A stretch of 64,000 nucleotides of DNA, taken from positions 70,779,611 through 70,843,610 of the forward strand of contig OV050030.1 of NCBI GenBank assembly GCA_920105625.2, written 5' to 3'. The position numbers and the translations under genes were made by a program. Below the pieces are notes generated by a model. That model saw nothing but the letters and a program-made list of their open reading frames with translations. It did not search any database and was not told where the DNA came from. Positions 38,595 to 50,578 of this stretch are shown here, in pieces; positions within the stretch are counted from its first letter, which is position 1; each line of letters opens with the position of its first letter. The DNA is from Clusia tigrina. Its lineage: Eukaryota; Arthropoda; Insecta; Diptera; Clusiidae.

Positions 38595-39150
38595 TTCACT
38601 GTAAGGCAATTTTCCCCCAAGCATTTTTTATTATGTCTCAGAAATCAACAGAACACCAATTATGAACCCTCCCAAGAATCGAAACTGGACCTACAGCTGT
38701 TGTAATCTGTCCATCCAGACAACTAGGCTAACTGCAGGTGGTGAACTGACTGATCAAATTCTGTCCCTGTTCTGTCTCATTCCACCACACTCTAATCAAC
38801 TCTGTCTCATTATTAACCCTCTTTTGTTCCGTTAGGTCTCTCTCTCTGTTTTTTGTTACATTTCAGTGGTATCATAGTACATTGCTTTTGTTAATGGCTG
38901 GCTAATTAAGCCTGATCACACTAACCTTCTAGGATACATTCTATAAAGTTTACAATTTCTTGTGAAGATTCGTCAGTACACATAGATGTCACCTTTTTTA
39001 CCGAATTCATTCTGTAAATGTGAGTAAGTCGATAGTCGTCATTTCTGTGAATATGAAGATTATTTTTGTAACGAATTTATTGACAAGACTAGTTACAACA
39101 GTAGTTGCAATTGCGTATGTGTGGTTATGCGACCGTAATAATTTTTCAGA

Positions 39151-39168
39151 AGAAGAAGAAGAATTATT
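39151..39168 (+). repeat. GAA microsatellite tract (per monomer, example)
   Basis: A run of five GAA/AGA triplets, CAGAAGAAGAAGAAGAATT, recurs in each monomer. It is CAGACGAAG in T copies, GAAGAGGAAG in L copies 26964 and 30120, one triplet shorter in F copies (which moves a TAA into the open frame), and GAAAAAG in B copies. On the minus strand it is a TTC run just downstream of the ribozyme cleavage site. Confidence 0.8.
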
Positions 39169-39184
39169 GAAACATTTTTTTGGC

Positions 39185-39232
39185 TGTTCTTATAGCTATT
39201 TCGGACACGCCACTTGTCCTCATCAGAGATCT
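39185..39232 (-). ncRNA. Hammerhead motif, intact core but weak stem I (42 copies, example)
   Basis: Copies with GGCTGTTCTTATAG keep CUGAUGA, stem II, GAAA, stem III and the AUA triplet, but stem I is AGAACA opposite AGAUCU: three pairs next to the core, then mismatches with one C-G pair. Monomers: 482, 1120, 1757, 3034, 3672, 4310, 4947, 6224, 6862, 7501, 8140, 8778, 9416, 10052, 11329, 11967, 12606, 13663, 14941, 15579, 16217, 17493, 20047, 20686, 22566, 31397, 33312, 37144, 39020, 40897, 42774, 44653, 45292, 47847, 49728, 51007, 54803, 56082, 57319, 58559, 60434 and 63591; the motif is at start +165 to +212 in each. Activity is expected to be reduced unless distal stem I contacts or dimer pairing compensate. 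Confidence 0.75.
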
Positions 39233-39473
39233 TTCAATGTAAGGCAATTTTCCCCCAAGCATTTTTTATTATGTCTCAGAAATCAACAGCACACCAATTA
39301 TGAACCCTCCCAGGAATCGAAACTGGACCTACAGCTGTTGTAATCTGTCCATCCAGACAACACGGCTAACTGCAGGTGGTGAACTGACTGATCAAATTCT
39401 GTCCCTGTACTGTCTCATTCCACCACACTCTAATCAACTCTGTATCATTATTACCCCTCTTTTATTCCGTTAG

Positions 39474-39504
39474 GTCTCTCTCTCTGTTTTTTGTTACATT
39501 TCAG
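39474..39504 (+). other. CT/T tract ending in 3'-splice-site-like TTTCAG (per monomer)
   Basis: CTCTCTCTCTG, a run of six T, GTTACATTTCAG: a strong pyrimidine tract followed by CAG. The CT count varies by one or two repeats and the T run from six to nine, explaining most 1-4-bp length differences between monomers. It looks like an intron acceptor, but nothing shows that it is spliced. Confidence 0.4.
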
Positions 39505-39579
39505 TGGTATCATAGTACATTGCTTTTGTTAATGGCTGGCTAATTAAGCCTGATCACACTAACCTTCTAGGATACATTC

Positions 39580-39615
39580 TATAAAGTTTACAATTTCTTG
39601 TGAAGATTCGTCAGT
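39580..39615 (+). promoter_or_regulatory. TATAAAG plus TCAGT initiator-like pair (per monomer, example)
   Basis: TATAAAG (39580-39586) is followed by TCAGT (39611-39615), an arthropod-type initiator, with the A of TCAGT 33 nt from the first T of the box. The pair precedes the next anchor by about 45 bp and is kept in nearly every copy. A Pol II start here would make plus-strand RNA, antisense to the ribozyme. Spacing is slightly long and the match may be chance that was amplified. Confidence 0.25.
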
Positions 39616-39785
39616 AGACATAGATGTCACCTTTTTTACCGTATTCATTCTGTAAATGTGAGTAAGTCGATAGTCGTCAATTGACAAGACAAGTTACAAC
39701 AGAAGTTGCAATTGCGTATGTGTGGTTATGACACCGTAATAATTTTTCAGACGAAGAAGAAGAATTATTGAAACATTTTTTTGGC

Positions 39786-39833
39786 AGATCTTATAGCTAT
39801 TTCGGACACGCCACTTGTCCTCATCCAAGATCT
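39786..39833 (-). ncRNA. Hammerhead relic, core mutated to UGGAUGA (24 copies, example)
   Basis: CATCCAAG replaces CATCAGAG, with adjacent changes at 39826-39827, turning C3 and U4 of the core into U and G. Both bases are invariant in active hammerheads, so these copies should not cleave, although stem I (AGAUCU) and stem II still pair. Monomers: all fourteen T copies, J at 25085, 28241, 32035 and 33950, L-type at 26964, 30120, 35228, 45931 and 51646, and the E/T chimera at 62312. L copies also have the weak stem I. Confidence 0.85.
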
Positions 39834-40423
39834 TTCAATGTAAGGCAATTTTTCCCCAAGCATTTTTTATTATGTCTCAGAAATCAACAGAACACCAATT
39901 AGGAACCCTCCCAAGAATCGAAACTGGACCTACAGCTGTTGTAATCTGTCCATCCAGACAACTAGGCTAACTGCAGGTGGTGAACTGACTGATCAAATTC
40001 TGTGCCTGTACTGTCACATTCCACCACACTCTAATCAACTCTGTCTCATTATTACCCTTCTTTTGTTCTGTTAGGTCTCTCTCTCTGTTTTTTGTTACAT
40101 TTCAGTGGTATCATAGTACATTGCTTTTGTTAATGGTTGGCTAATTAAGCCTGATCACACTAACCTTCTAGGATACATTCTATAAAGTTTACAATTTCTT
40201 GTGAAGATTCGTCAGTAGACATAGATGTCACCTTTTTTACCGTATTCATTCTGTAAATGTGAGTAAGTCGATAGTCGTCATTTCTGTGAATATGAAGATT
40301 ATTTTTGTAACGAATTTATTGACAAGACAAGTTACAACAGTAGTTGCAATTGCGTATGTGTGGTTATGCCACCGTAATAATTTTTCAGAAGAAGAAGAAG
40401 AATTATTGAAACATTTTTTTGGC

Positions 40424-40471
40424 AGATCTTATAGCTATTTCGGACACGTCACTTGTCCTCATCAGAGATCT
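40424..40471 (-). ncRNA. Hammerhead ribozyme, complete motif (M monomer)
   Basis: Core and stems intact; E-T-M unit 2. Confidence 0.86.
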
Positions 40472-42300
40472 TTCACTGTAAGGCAATTTTCCCCCAAGCA
40501 TTTTTTATTATGTCTCAGAAATCAACAGAACACCAATTATGAACCCTCCCAAGAATCGAAACTGGACCTACAGCTGTTGTAATCTGTCCATCCAGACAAC
40601 TAGGCTAACTGTAGGTGGTGAACTGACTGATCAAATTCTGTCCCTGTTCTGTCTCATTCCACCACACTCTAATCAACTCTGTCTCATTATTAACCCTCTT
40701 TTGTTCCGTTAGGTCTCTCTCTCTGTTTTTTGTTACATTTCAGTGGTATCATAGTACATTGCTTTTGTTAATGGCTGGCTAATTAAGCCTGATCACACTA
40801 ACCTTCTAGGATACATTCTATAAAGTTTACAATTTCTTGTGAAGATTCGTCAGTACACATAGATGTCACCTTTTTTACCGAATTCATTCTGTAAATGTGA
40901 GTAAGTCGATAGTCGTCATTTCTGTGAATATGAAGATTATTTTTGTAACGAATTTATTGACAAGACTAGTTACAACAGTAGTTGCAATTGCGTATGTGTG
41001 GTTATGCGACCGTAATAATTTTTCAGAAGAAGAAGAAGAATTATTGAAACATTTTTTTGGCTGTTCTTATAGCTATTTCGGACACGCCACTTGTCCTCAT
41101 CAGAGATCTTTCAATGTAAGGCAATTTTCCCCCAAGCATTTTTTATTATGTCTCAGAAATCAACAGCACACCAATTATGAACCCTCCCAGGAATCGAAAC
41201 TGGACCTACAGCTGTTGTAATCTGTCCATCCAGACAACACGGCTAACTGCAGGTGGTGAACTGACTGATCAAATTCTGTCCCTGTACGGTCTCATTCCAC
41301 CACACTCTAATCAACTCTGTATCATTATTACCCCTCTTTTATTCCGTTAGGTCTCTCTCTCTGTTTTTTGTTACATTTCAGTGGTATCATAGTACATTGC
41401 TTTTGTTAATGGCTGGCTAATTAAGCCTGATCACACTAACCTTCTAGGATACATTCTATAAAGTTTACAATTTCTTGTGAAGATTCGTCAGTAGACATAG
41501 ATGTCACCTTTTTTACCGTATTCATTCTGTAAATGTGAGTAAGTCGATAGTCGTCAATTGACAAGACAAGTTACAACAGAAGTTGCAATTGCGTATGTGT
41601 GGTTATGACACCGTAATAATTTTTCAGACGAAGAAGAAGAATTATTGAAACATTTTTTTGGCAGATCTTATAGCTATTTCGGACACGCCACTTGTCCTCA
41701 TCCAAGATCTTTCAATGTAAGGCAATTTTTCCCCAAGCATTTTTTATTATGTCTCAGAAATCAACAGAACACCAATTAGGAACCCTCCCAAGAATCGAAA
41801 CTGGACCTACAGCTGTTGTAATCTGTCCATCCAGACAACTAGACTAACTGCAGGTGGTGAACTGACTGATCAAATTCTGTGCCTGTACTGTCACATTCCA
41901 CCACACTCTAATCAACTCTGTCTCATTATTACCTTTCTTTTGTTCTGTTAGGTCTCTCTCTCTGTTTTTTGTTACATTTCAGTGGTATCATAGTACATTG
42001 CTTTTGTTAATGGTTGGCTAATTAAGCCTGATCACACTAACCTTCTAGGATACATTCTATAAAGTTTACAATTTCTTGTGAAGATTCGTCAGTAGACATA
42101 GATGTCACCTTTTTTACCGTATTCATTCTGTAAATGTGAGTAAGTCGATAGTCGTCATTTCTGTGAATATGAAGATTATTTTTGTAACGAATTTATTGAC
42201 AAGACAAGTTACAACAGTAGTTGCAATTGCGTATGTGTGGTTATGCCACCGTAATAATTTTTCAGAAGAAGAAGAAGAATTATTGAAACATTTTTTTGGC

Positions 42301-42348
42301 AGATCTTATAGCTATTTCGGACACGTCACTTGTCCTCATCAGAGATCT
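42301..42348 (-). ncRNA. Hammerhead ribozyme, complete motif (M monomer)
   Basis: Core and stems intact; E-T-M unit 3. Confidence 0.86.
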
Positions 42349-44177
42349 TTCACTGTAAGGCAATTTTCCCCCAAGCATTTTTTATTATGTCTCAGAAATC
42401 AACAGAACACCAATTATGAACCCTCCCAAGAATCGAAACTGGACCTACAGCTGTTGTAATCTGTCCATCCAGACAACTAGGCTAACTGCAGGTGGTGAAC
42501 TGACTGATCAAATTCTGTCCCTGTTCTGTCTCATTCCACCACACTCTGATCAACTCTGTCTCATTATTAACCCTCTTTTGTTCCGTTACGTCTCTCTCTC
42601 TGTTTTTTGTTACATTTCAGTGGTATCATAGTACATTGCTTTTGTTAATGGCTGGCTAATTAAGCCTGATCACACTAACCTTCTAGGATACATTCTATAA
42701 AGTTTACAATTTCTTGTGAAGATTCGTCAGTACACATAGATGTCACCTTTTTTACCGAATTCATTCTGTAAATGTGAGTAAGTCGATAGTCGTCATTTCT
42801 GTGAATATGAAGATTATTTTTGTAACGAATTTATTGACAAGACTAGTTACAACAGTAGTTGCAACTGCGTATGTGTGGTTATGCGACCGTAATAATTTTT
42901 CAGAAGAAGAAGAAGAATTATTGAAACATTTTTTTGGCTGTTCTTATAGCTATTTCGGACACGCCACTTGTCCTCATCAGAGATCTTTCAATGTAAGGCA
43001 ATTTTCCCCCAAGCATTTTTTATTATGTCTCAGAAATCAACAGCACACCAATTATGAACCCTCCCAGGAATCGAAACTGGACCTACAGCTGTTGTAATCT
43101 GTCCATCCAGACAACACGGCTAACTGCAGGTGGTGAACTGACTGATCAAATTCTGTCCCTGTACTGTCTCATTCCACCACACTCTAATCAACTCTGTATC
43201 ATTATTACCCCTCTTTTATTCCGTTAGGTCTCTCTCTCTGTTTTTTGTTACATTTCAGTGGTATCATAGTACATTGCTTTTGTTAATGGCTGGCTAATTA
43301 AGCCTGATCACACTAACCTTCTAGGATACATTCTATAAAGTTTACAATTTCTTGTGAAGATTCGTCAGTAGACATAGATGTCACCTTTTTTACCGTATTC
43401 ATTCTGTAAATGTGAGTAAGTCGATAGTCGTCAATTGACAAGACAAGTTACAACAGAAGTTGCAATTGCGTATGTGTGGTTATGACACCGTAATAATTTT
43501 TCAGACGAAGAAGAAGAATTATTGAAACATTTTTTTGGCAGATCTTATAGCTATTTCGGACACGCCACTTGTCCTCATCCAAGATCTTTCAATGTAAGGC
43601 AATTTTTCCCCAAGCATTTTTTATTATGTCTCAGAAATCAACAGAACACCAATTAGGAACCCTCCCAAGAATCGAAACTGGACCTACAGCTGTTGTAATC
43701 TGTCCATCCAGACAACTAGGCTAACTGCAGGTGGTGAACTGACTGATCAAATTCTGTGCCTGTACTGTCACATTCCACCACACTCTAATCAACTCTGTCT
43801 CATTATTACCTTTCTTTTGTTCTGTTAGGTCTCTCTCTCTGTTTTTTGTTACATTTCAGTGGTATCATAGTACATTGCTTTTGTTAATGGTTGGCTAATT
43901 AAGCCTGATCACACTAACCTTCTAGGATACATTCTATAAAGTTTACAATTTCTTGTGAAGATTCGTCAGTAGACATAGATGTCACCTTTTTTACCGTATT
44001 CATTCTGTAAATGTGAGTAAGTCGATAGTCGTCATTTCTGTGAATATGAAGATTATTTTTGTAACGAATTTATTGACAAGACAAGTTACAACAGTAGTTG
44101 CAATTGCGTATGTGTGGTTATGCCACCGTAATAATTTTTCAGAAGAAGAAGAAGAATTATTGAAACATTTTTTTGGC

Positions 44178-44225
44178 AGATCTTATAGCTATTTCGGACA
44201 CGTCACTTGTCCTCATCAGAGATCT
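44178..44225 (-). ncRNA. Hammerhead ribozyme, complete motif (M monomer)
   Basis: Core and stems intact; E-T-M unit 4. Confidence 0.86.
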
Positions 44226-44652
44226 TTCACTGTAAGGCAATTTTCCCCCAAGCATTTTTTATTATGTCTCAGAAATCAACAGAACACCAATTATGAACCC
44301 TCCCAAGAATCGAAACTGGACCTACAGCTGTTGTAATCTGTCCATCCAGACAACTAGGCTAACTGCAGGTGGTGAACTGACTGATCAAATTCTGTCCCTG
44401 TTCTGTCTCATTCCACCACACTCTGATCAACTCTGTCTCATTATTAACCCTCTTTTGTTCCGTTACGTCTCTCTCTCTGTTTTTTGTTACATTTCAGTGG
44501 TATCATAGTACATTGCTTTTGTTAATGGCTGGCTAATTAAGCCTGATCACACTAACCTTCTAGGATACATTCTATAAAGTTTACAATTTCTTGTGAAGAT
44601 TCGTCAGTACACATAGATGTCACCTTTTTTTTACCGAATTCATTCTGTAAAT

Positions 44653-45291
44653 GTGAGTATGTCGATAGTCGTCATTTCTGTGAATATGAAGATTATTTTT
44701 GTAACGAATTTATTGACAAGACTAGTTACAACAGTAGTTGCAATTGCGTATGTGTGGTTATGCGACCGTAATAATTTTTCTGAAGAAGAAGAAGAATTAT
44801 TGAAACATTTTTTTGGCTGTTCTTATAGCTATTTCGAACACGCCACTTGTCCTCATCAGAGATCTTTCAATGTAAGGCAATTTTCCCCCAAGCATTTTTT
44901 ATTATGTCTCAGAAATCAACAGCACACCAATTATGAACCCTCCCAGGAATCGAAACTGGACCTACAGCTGTTGTAATCTGTCCATCCTGACAACACGGCT
45001 AACTGCAGGTGGTGAACTGACTGATCAAATTCTGTCCCTGTACTGTCTCATTCCACAACACTCGAATCAACTCTGTCTCATTATTACCCCTCTTTTATTC
45101 CGTTAGGTCTCTCTCTCTGTTTTTTGTTACATTTCAGTGGTATCATAGTACATTGCTTTTGTTAATGGCTGGCTAATTAAGCCTGATCACACTAACCTTC
45201 TAGGATACATTCTATAAAGTTTACAATTTTATGTGAAGATTCGTCAGTAGATATAGATGTCACCTTTTTTTACCGAATTCATTCTGTAAAT
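44653..45291. repeat. Zone 6 leading monomer (E-like, divergent)
   Basis: An E-like copy with private changes: GAGTATGTCG, TTTTTCTGAAG, TTTCGAACACG (which turns a ribozyme stem II C into U), CATCCTGAC and CCACAACACTCG. The upstream T run is eight long, giving an ATG-opened frame of 119 codons from 44617. Confidence 0.85.
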
Positions 45292-46733
45292 GTGAGTAAG
45301 TCGATAGTCGTCATTTCTGTGAATATGAAGATTATTTTTGTAACGAATTTATTGACAAGACTAGTTACAACAGTAGTTGCAATTGCGTATGTGTGGTTAT
45401 GCGACCGTAATAATTTTTCAGAAGAAGAAGAAGAATTATTGAAACATTTTTTGGGCTGTTCTTATAGCTATTTCGGACACGCCACTTGTCCTCATCAGAG
45501 ATCTTTCAATGTAAGGCAATTTTCCCCCAAGCATTTTTTATTATGTCTCAGAAATCAACAGCACACCAATTATGAACCCTCCCAGGAATCGAAACTGGAC
45601 CTACAGCTGTTGTAATCTGTCCATCCAGACAACACGGCTAACTGCAGGTGGTGAACTGACTGATCAAATTCTGTCCCTGTACTGTCTCATTCCACCACAC
45701 TCTAATCAACTCTGTCTCATTATTACCCCTCTTTTATTCCGTTAGGTCTCTCTCTCTGTTTTGTGTTACATTTCAGTGGTATCATAGTACATTGCTTTTG
45801 TTAATGGCTGGCTAATTAAGCCTGATCACACTAACCTTCTAGGATACATTCTATAAAGTTTACAATTTCTTGTGAAGATTCGTCAGTACACATAGATGTC
45901 ACCTTTTTTTACCGAATTCATTCTGTAAATGTGAGTAAGTCGATAGTCGTCATTTCTGTGAATATGAAGATTATTTTTGTAACGAATTTATTGACAAGAC
46001 TAGTTACAACAGTAGTTGCAATTGCGTATGTGTGGTTATGCGACCGCAATAATTTTTCAGAAGAAGAAGAAGAATTATTGAAACATTTTTTTGGCTGTTC
46101 TTATAACTATTTCGGACACGCCACTTGTCCTCATCCAAGATCTTTCAATGTAAGGCAATTTTTCCCCAAGCATTTTTTATTATGTCTGAGAAATCAACAG
46201 AACACCAATTAGGAACCCTCCCAAGAATCGAAATTGGACCTACAGCTGTTGTAATCTGTCCATTCAGACAACTAGGCTAACTGCAGGTGGTGAACTGACT
46301 GATCAAATTCTGTGCCTGTACTGTCACATTCCACCACACTCTAATCAACTCTGTCTCATTATTACCCTTCTTTTGTTCCGTTAGGTCTCTCTCTCTGTTT
46401 TTTGTTACATTTCAGTGGTATCATAGTACATTGCTTTTGTTAATGGTTGGCTAATTAAGCCTGATCACACTAACCTTCTAGGATACATTCTATAAAGTTT
46501 ACAATTTCTTGTGAAGATTCGTCAGTACACATAGATGTCACCTTTTTTACCGTATTCATTCTGTAAATGTGAGTAAGTCGATAGTCGTCATTTCTGTGAA
46601 TATGAAGATTATTTTTGTAACGAATTTATTGACAAGACAAGTTACAACAGTAGTTGCAATTGCGTATGTGTGGTTATGCCACCGTAATAATTTTTCAGAA
46701 GAAGAAGAAGAATTATTGAAACATTTTTTTGGC

Positions 46734-46781
46734 AGATCTTATAGCTATTTCGGACACGTCACTTGTCCTCATCAGAGATCT
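46734..46781 (-). ncRNA. Hammerhead ribozyme, complete motif (M monomer)
   Basis: Core and stems intact; zone 6. Followed by another complete motif one monomer on at 47373. Confidence 0.86.
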
Positions 46782-47372
46782 TTCACTGTAAGGCAATTTT
46801 CCCCCAAGCATTTTTTATTATGTCTCAGAAATCAACAGAACACCAATTATGAACCCTCCCAAGAATCGAAACTGGACCTACAGCTGTTGTAATCTGTCCA
46901 TCCAGACAACTAGGCTAACTGCAGGTGGTGAACTGACTGATCAAATTCTGTCCATGTACTGTCTCATTCCACCACACTCTAATCAACTCTGTCCCATTAT
47001 TACCCCCTTTTGTTCCGTTAGGTCTCTCTCTCTCTGTTTTTTGTTACATTTCAGTGGTATCATAGCACATTGCTTTTGTTAATGGCTGGCTAATTAAGCC
47101 TGATCACACTAACCTTCTAGGATACATTCTATAAAGTTTACAATTTCTTGTGAAGATTCGTCAGTAGACATAGATGTCACCTTTTTTACCGTATTCATTC
47201 TGTAAATGTGAGTAAGTCGATAGTCGTCAATTCTGTGAATATGAAGATTATTTTTGTCACGAATTTATTGACAATTCAAGTTACAACAGTAGTTGCAAAT
47301 GCGTTTGTGTGGTTATGCCACCGTAATAATTTTTCAGAAGAAGAAGAAGAATTGTAGAAACATTTTTTTGGC

Positions 47373-47420
47373 AGATCTTATAGCTATTTCGGACACGCCA
47401 CTTGTCCTCATCAGAGATCT
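47373..47420 (-). ncRNA. Hammerhead ribozyme, complete motif (N-like monomer)
   Basis: Core and 6-bp stem I intact, with the CACGCCAC loop II variant (loop AGUGGCG rather than AGUGACG). Only this copy and 53088 combine the AGAUCU stem I with that loop. Confidence 0.85.
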
Positions 47421-49250
47421 TTCAATGTAAGGCAATTTTCCCCCAAGCATTTTTTATTATGTCTCAGAAATCAACAGCACACCAATTATGAACCCTCCCA
47501 GGAATCGAAACTGGACCTACAGCTGTTGTAATCTGTCCATCCAGACAACACGGCTAACTGCAGGTGGTGAACTGACTGATCAAATTCTGTCCCTGTACTG
47601 TCTCATTCCACCACACTCTAATCAACTCTGTCTCATTATTACCCCTCTTTTATTCCGTTAGGTCTCTCTCTCTGTTTTTTGTTACATTTCAGTGGTAACA
47701 TAGTACATTGCTTTTGTTAATGGCTGGCTAATTAAGCCTGATCACACTAACCTTCTAGGATACATTCTATAAAGTTTACAATTTCTTGTGAAGATTCGTC
47801 AGTACACATAGATGTCACCTTTTTTTACCGAATTCATTCTGTAAATGTGAGTAAGTCGATAGTCGTCATTTCTGTGAATATGAAGATTATTTTTGTAACG
47901 AATTTATTGACAAGACTAGTTACAACAGTAGTTGCAATTGCGTATGTGTGGTTATGCGACCGTAATAATTTTTCAGAAGAAGAAGAAGAATTATTGAAAC
48001 ATTTTTTTGGCTGTTCTTATAGCTATTTCGGACACGCCACTTGTCCTCATCAGAGATCTTTCAATGTAAGGCAATTTTCCCCCAAGCATTTTTTATTATG
48101 TCTCGGCAATCAACAGCACACCAATTATGAACCCTCCCAAGAATCGAAACTGGACCTACAGCTGTTGTAATCTGTCCATCCAGACAACACGGCTAACTGC
48201 AGGTGGTGAACTGACTGATCAAATTCTGTCCCTGTACTGTCTCATTCCACCACACTCTAATCAACTCTGTCTCATTATTACCCCTCTTTTATTCCGTTAG
48301 GTCTCTCTCTCTGTTTTTTGTTACATTTCAGTGGTATCATAGTACATTGCTTTTGTTAATGGCTGGCTAATTAAGCCTGATCACACTAACCTTCTAGGAT
48401 ACATTCTATAAAGTTTACAATTTCTTGTGAAGATTCGTCAGTAGACATAGATGTCACCTTTTTTACCGTATTCATTCTGTAAATGTGAGTAAGTCGATAG
48501 TCGTCAATTGACAAGACAAGTTACAACAGAAGTTGCAATTGCGTATATGTGGTTATGCCACCGTAATAATTTTTCAGACGAAGAAGAAGAATTATTGAAA
48601 CATTTTTTTGGCAGATCTTATAGCTATTTCGGACACGCCACTTGTCCTCATCCAAGATCTTTCAATGTAAGGCAATTTTTCCCCAAGCATTTTTTATTAT
48701 GTCTCAGAAATCAACAGAACACCAATTAGGAACCCTCCCAAGAATCGAAACTGGACCTACAGCTGTTGTAATCTGTCCATCCAGACAACTAGGCTAACTG
48801 CAGGTGGTGAACTGACTGATCAAATTCTGTGCCTGTACTGTCACATTCCACCACACTCTAATCAACTCTGTCTCATTATTACCCTTCTTTTGTTCTGTTA
48901 GGTCTCTCTCTCTGTTTTTTGTTACATTTCAGTGGTATCATAGTACATTGCTTTTGTTAATGGTTGGCTAATTAAGCCTGATCACACTAACCTTCTAGGA
49001 TACATTCTATAAAGTTTACAATTTCTTGTGAAGATTCGTCAGTAGACATAGATGTCACCTTTTTTACCGTATTCATTCTGTAAATGTGAGTAAGTCGATA
49101 GTCGTCATTTCTGTGAATATGAAGATTATTTTTGTAACGAATTTATTGACAAGACAAGTTACAACAGTAGTTGCAATTGCGTATGTGTGGTTATGCCACC
49201 GTAATAATTTTTCAGAAGAAGAAGAAGAATTATTGAAACATTTTTTTGGC

Positions 49251-49298
49251 AGATCTTATAGCTATTTCGGACACGTCACTTGTCCTCATCAGAGATCT
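49251..49298 (-). ncRNA. Hammerhead ribozyme, complete motif (M monomer)
   Basis: Core and stems intact; zone 6. Confidence 0.86.
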
Positions 49299-50530
49299 TT
49301 CACTGTAAGGCAATTTTCCCCCAAGCATTTTTTATTATGTCTCAGAAATCAACAGAACACCAATTATGAACCCTCCCAAGAATCGAAAATGGACCTACAG
49401 CTGTTGTAATCTGTACATCCAGACAACTAGGCTAACTGCAGGTGGTGAACTGACTGATCAAATTCTGTCCCTGTTCTGTCTCATTCCACCACACTCTAAT
49501 CAACTCTGTCTCATTATTAGCCCTCTTTTGTTCCGTTAGGTCTCTCTCTCTGTTTTTTTTTGTTACATTTCAGTGGTATCATAATACATTGCTTTTGTTA
49601 ATGGCTGGCTAATTAAGCCTGATCACACTAACCTTCTAGGATACATTCTATAAAGTTTACAATTTCTTGTGAAGATTCGTCAGTACACATAGATGTCACC
49701 TTTTTTTACCGAATTCATTCTGTAAATGTGAGTAAGTCGATAGTCGTCATTTCTGTGAATATGAAGATTATTTTTGTAACGAATTTATTGACAAGACTAG
49801 TTACAACAGTAGTTGCAATTGCATATGTGTGGTTATGCGACCGTAATAATTTTTCAGAAGAAGAAGAAGAATTATTGAAACATTTTTTTGGCTGTTCTTA
49901 TAGCTATTTCGGACACGCCACTTGTCCTCATCAGAGATCTTTCAATGTAAGGCAATTTTCCCCCAAGCATTTTTTATTATGTCTCAGAAATCAACAGCAC
50001 ACCAATTATGAACCCTCCCAGGAATCGAAACTGGACCTACAGCTGTTGTAATCTGTCCATCCAGACAACACGGCTAACTGCAGGTGGTGAACTGACTGAT
50101 CAAATTCTGTCCCTGTACTGTCTCATTCCACCACACTCTAATCAACTCTGTCTCATTATTACCCCTCTTTTATTCCGTTAGGTCTCTCTCTCTGTTTTTT
50201 GTTACATTTCAGTGGTATCATAGTACATTGCTTTTGTTAATGGCTGGCTAATTAAGCCTGATCACACTAACCTTCTAGGATACATTCTATAAAGTTTACA
50301 ATTTCTTGTGAAGATTCGTCAGTAGACATAGATGTCACCTTTTTTACCGTATTCATTCTGTAAATGTGAGTAAGTCGATAGTCGTCATTTCTGTGAATAT
50401 GAAGATTATTTTTGTAACGAATTTATTGACAAGACAAGTTACAACAGTAGTTGCAATTGCGTATGTGTGGTTATGCCACCGTAATAATTTTTCAGAAGAA
50501 GAAGAAGAATTATTGAAACATTTTTTTGGC

Positions 50531-50578
50531 AGATCTTATAGCTATTTCGGACACGTCACTTGTCCTCATCAGAGATCT
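50531..50578 (-). ncRNA. Hammerhead ribozyme, complete motif (M monomer)
   Basis: Core and stems intact; duplicate of the M copy at 49086. Confidence 0.86.

Larger units (their letters stand above)
37144..44652. repeat. Zone 5, four copies of E-T-M trimer (~1,877 bp)
   Basis: Units start at 37144, 39020, 40897 and 42774 (spacings 1,876, 1,877, 1,877 and 1,879). E copies: 37144, 39020, 40897, 42774. T copies (37-bp deletion): 37782, 39658, 41535, 43412. M copies: 38382, 40259, 42136, 44013. All four T copies have GGTTATGACACC, a TGA in the open frame not seen in other T copies. Units 2-4 share TGTATCATT in E; units 3-4 also share ACCTTTCTTTT in T and CTCTGATCAAC with GTTACGTC in M. Confidence 0.95.

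Noticed and set aside
39195..39215. CENP-B-box-like site at ATTTCGGACACGCC
   Set aside because: TTCG is present but the CGGG half of the consensus is missing. The same bases are explained by ribozyme stem II and GAAA.
39538..39550. GGCTAATTAAGCC as a hairpin terminator or recombination site
   Set aside because: Only a 4-bp GGCT/AGCC stem around AATTA, too short to support either call.
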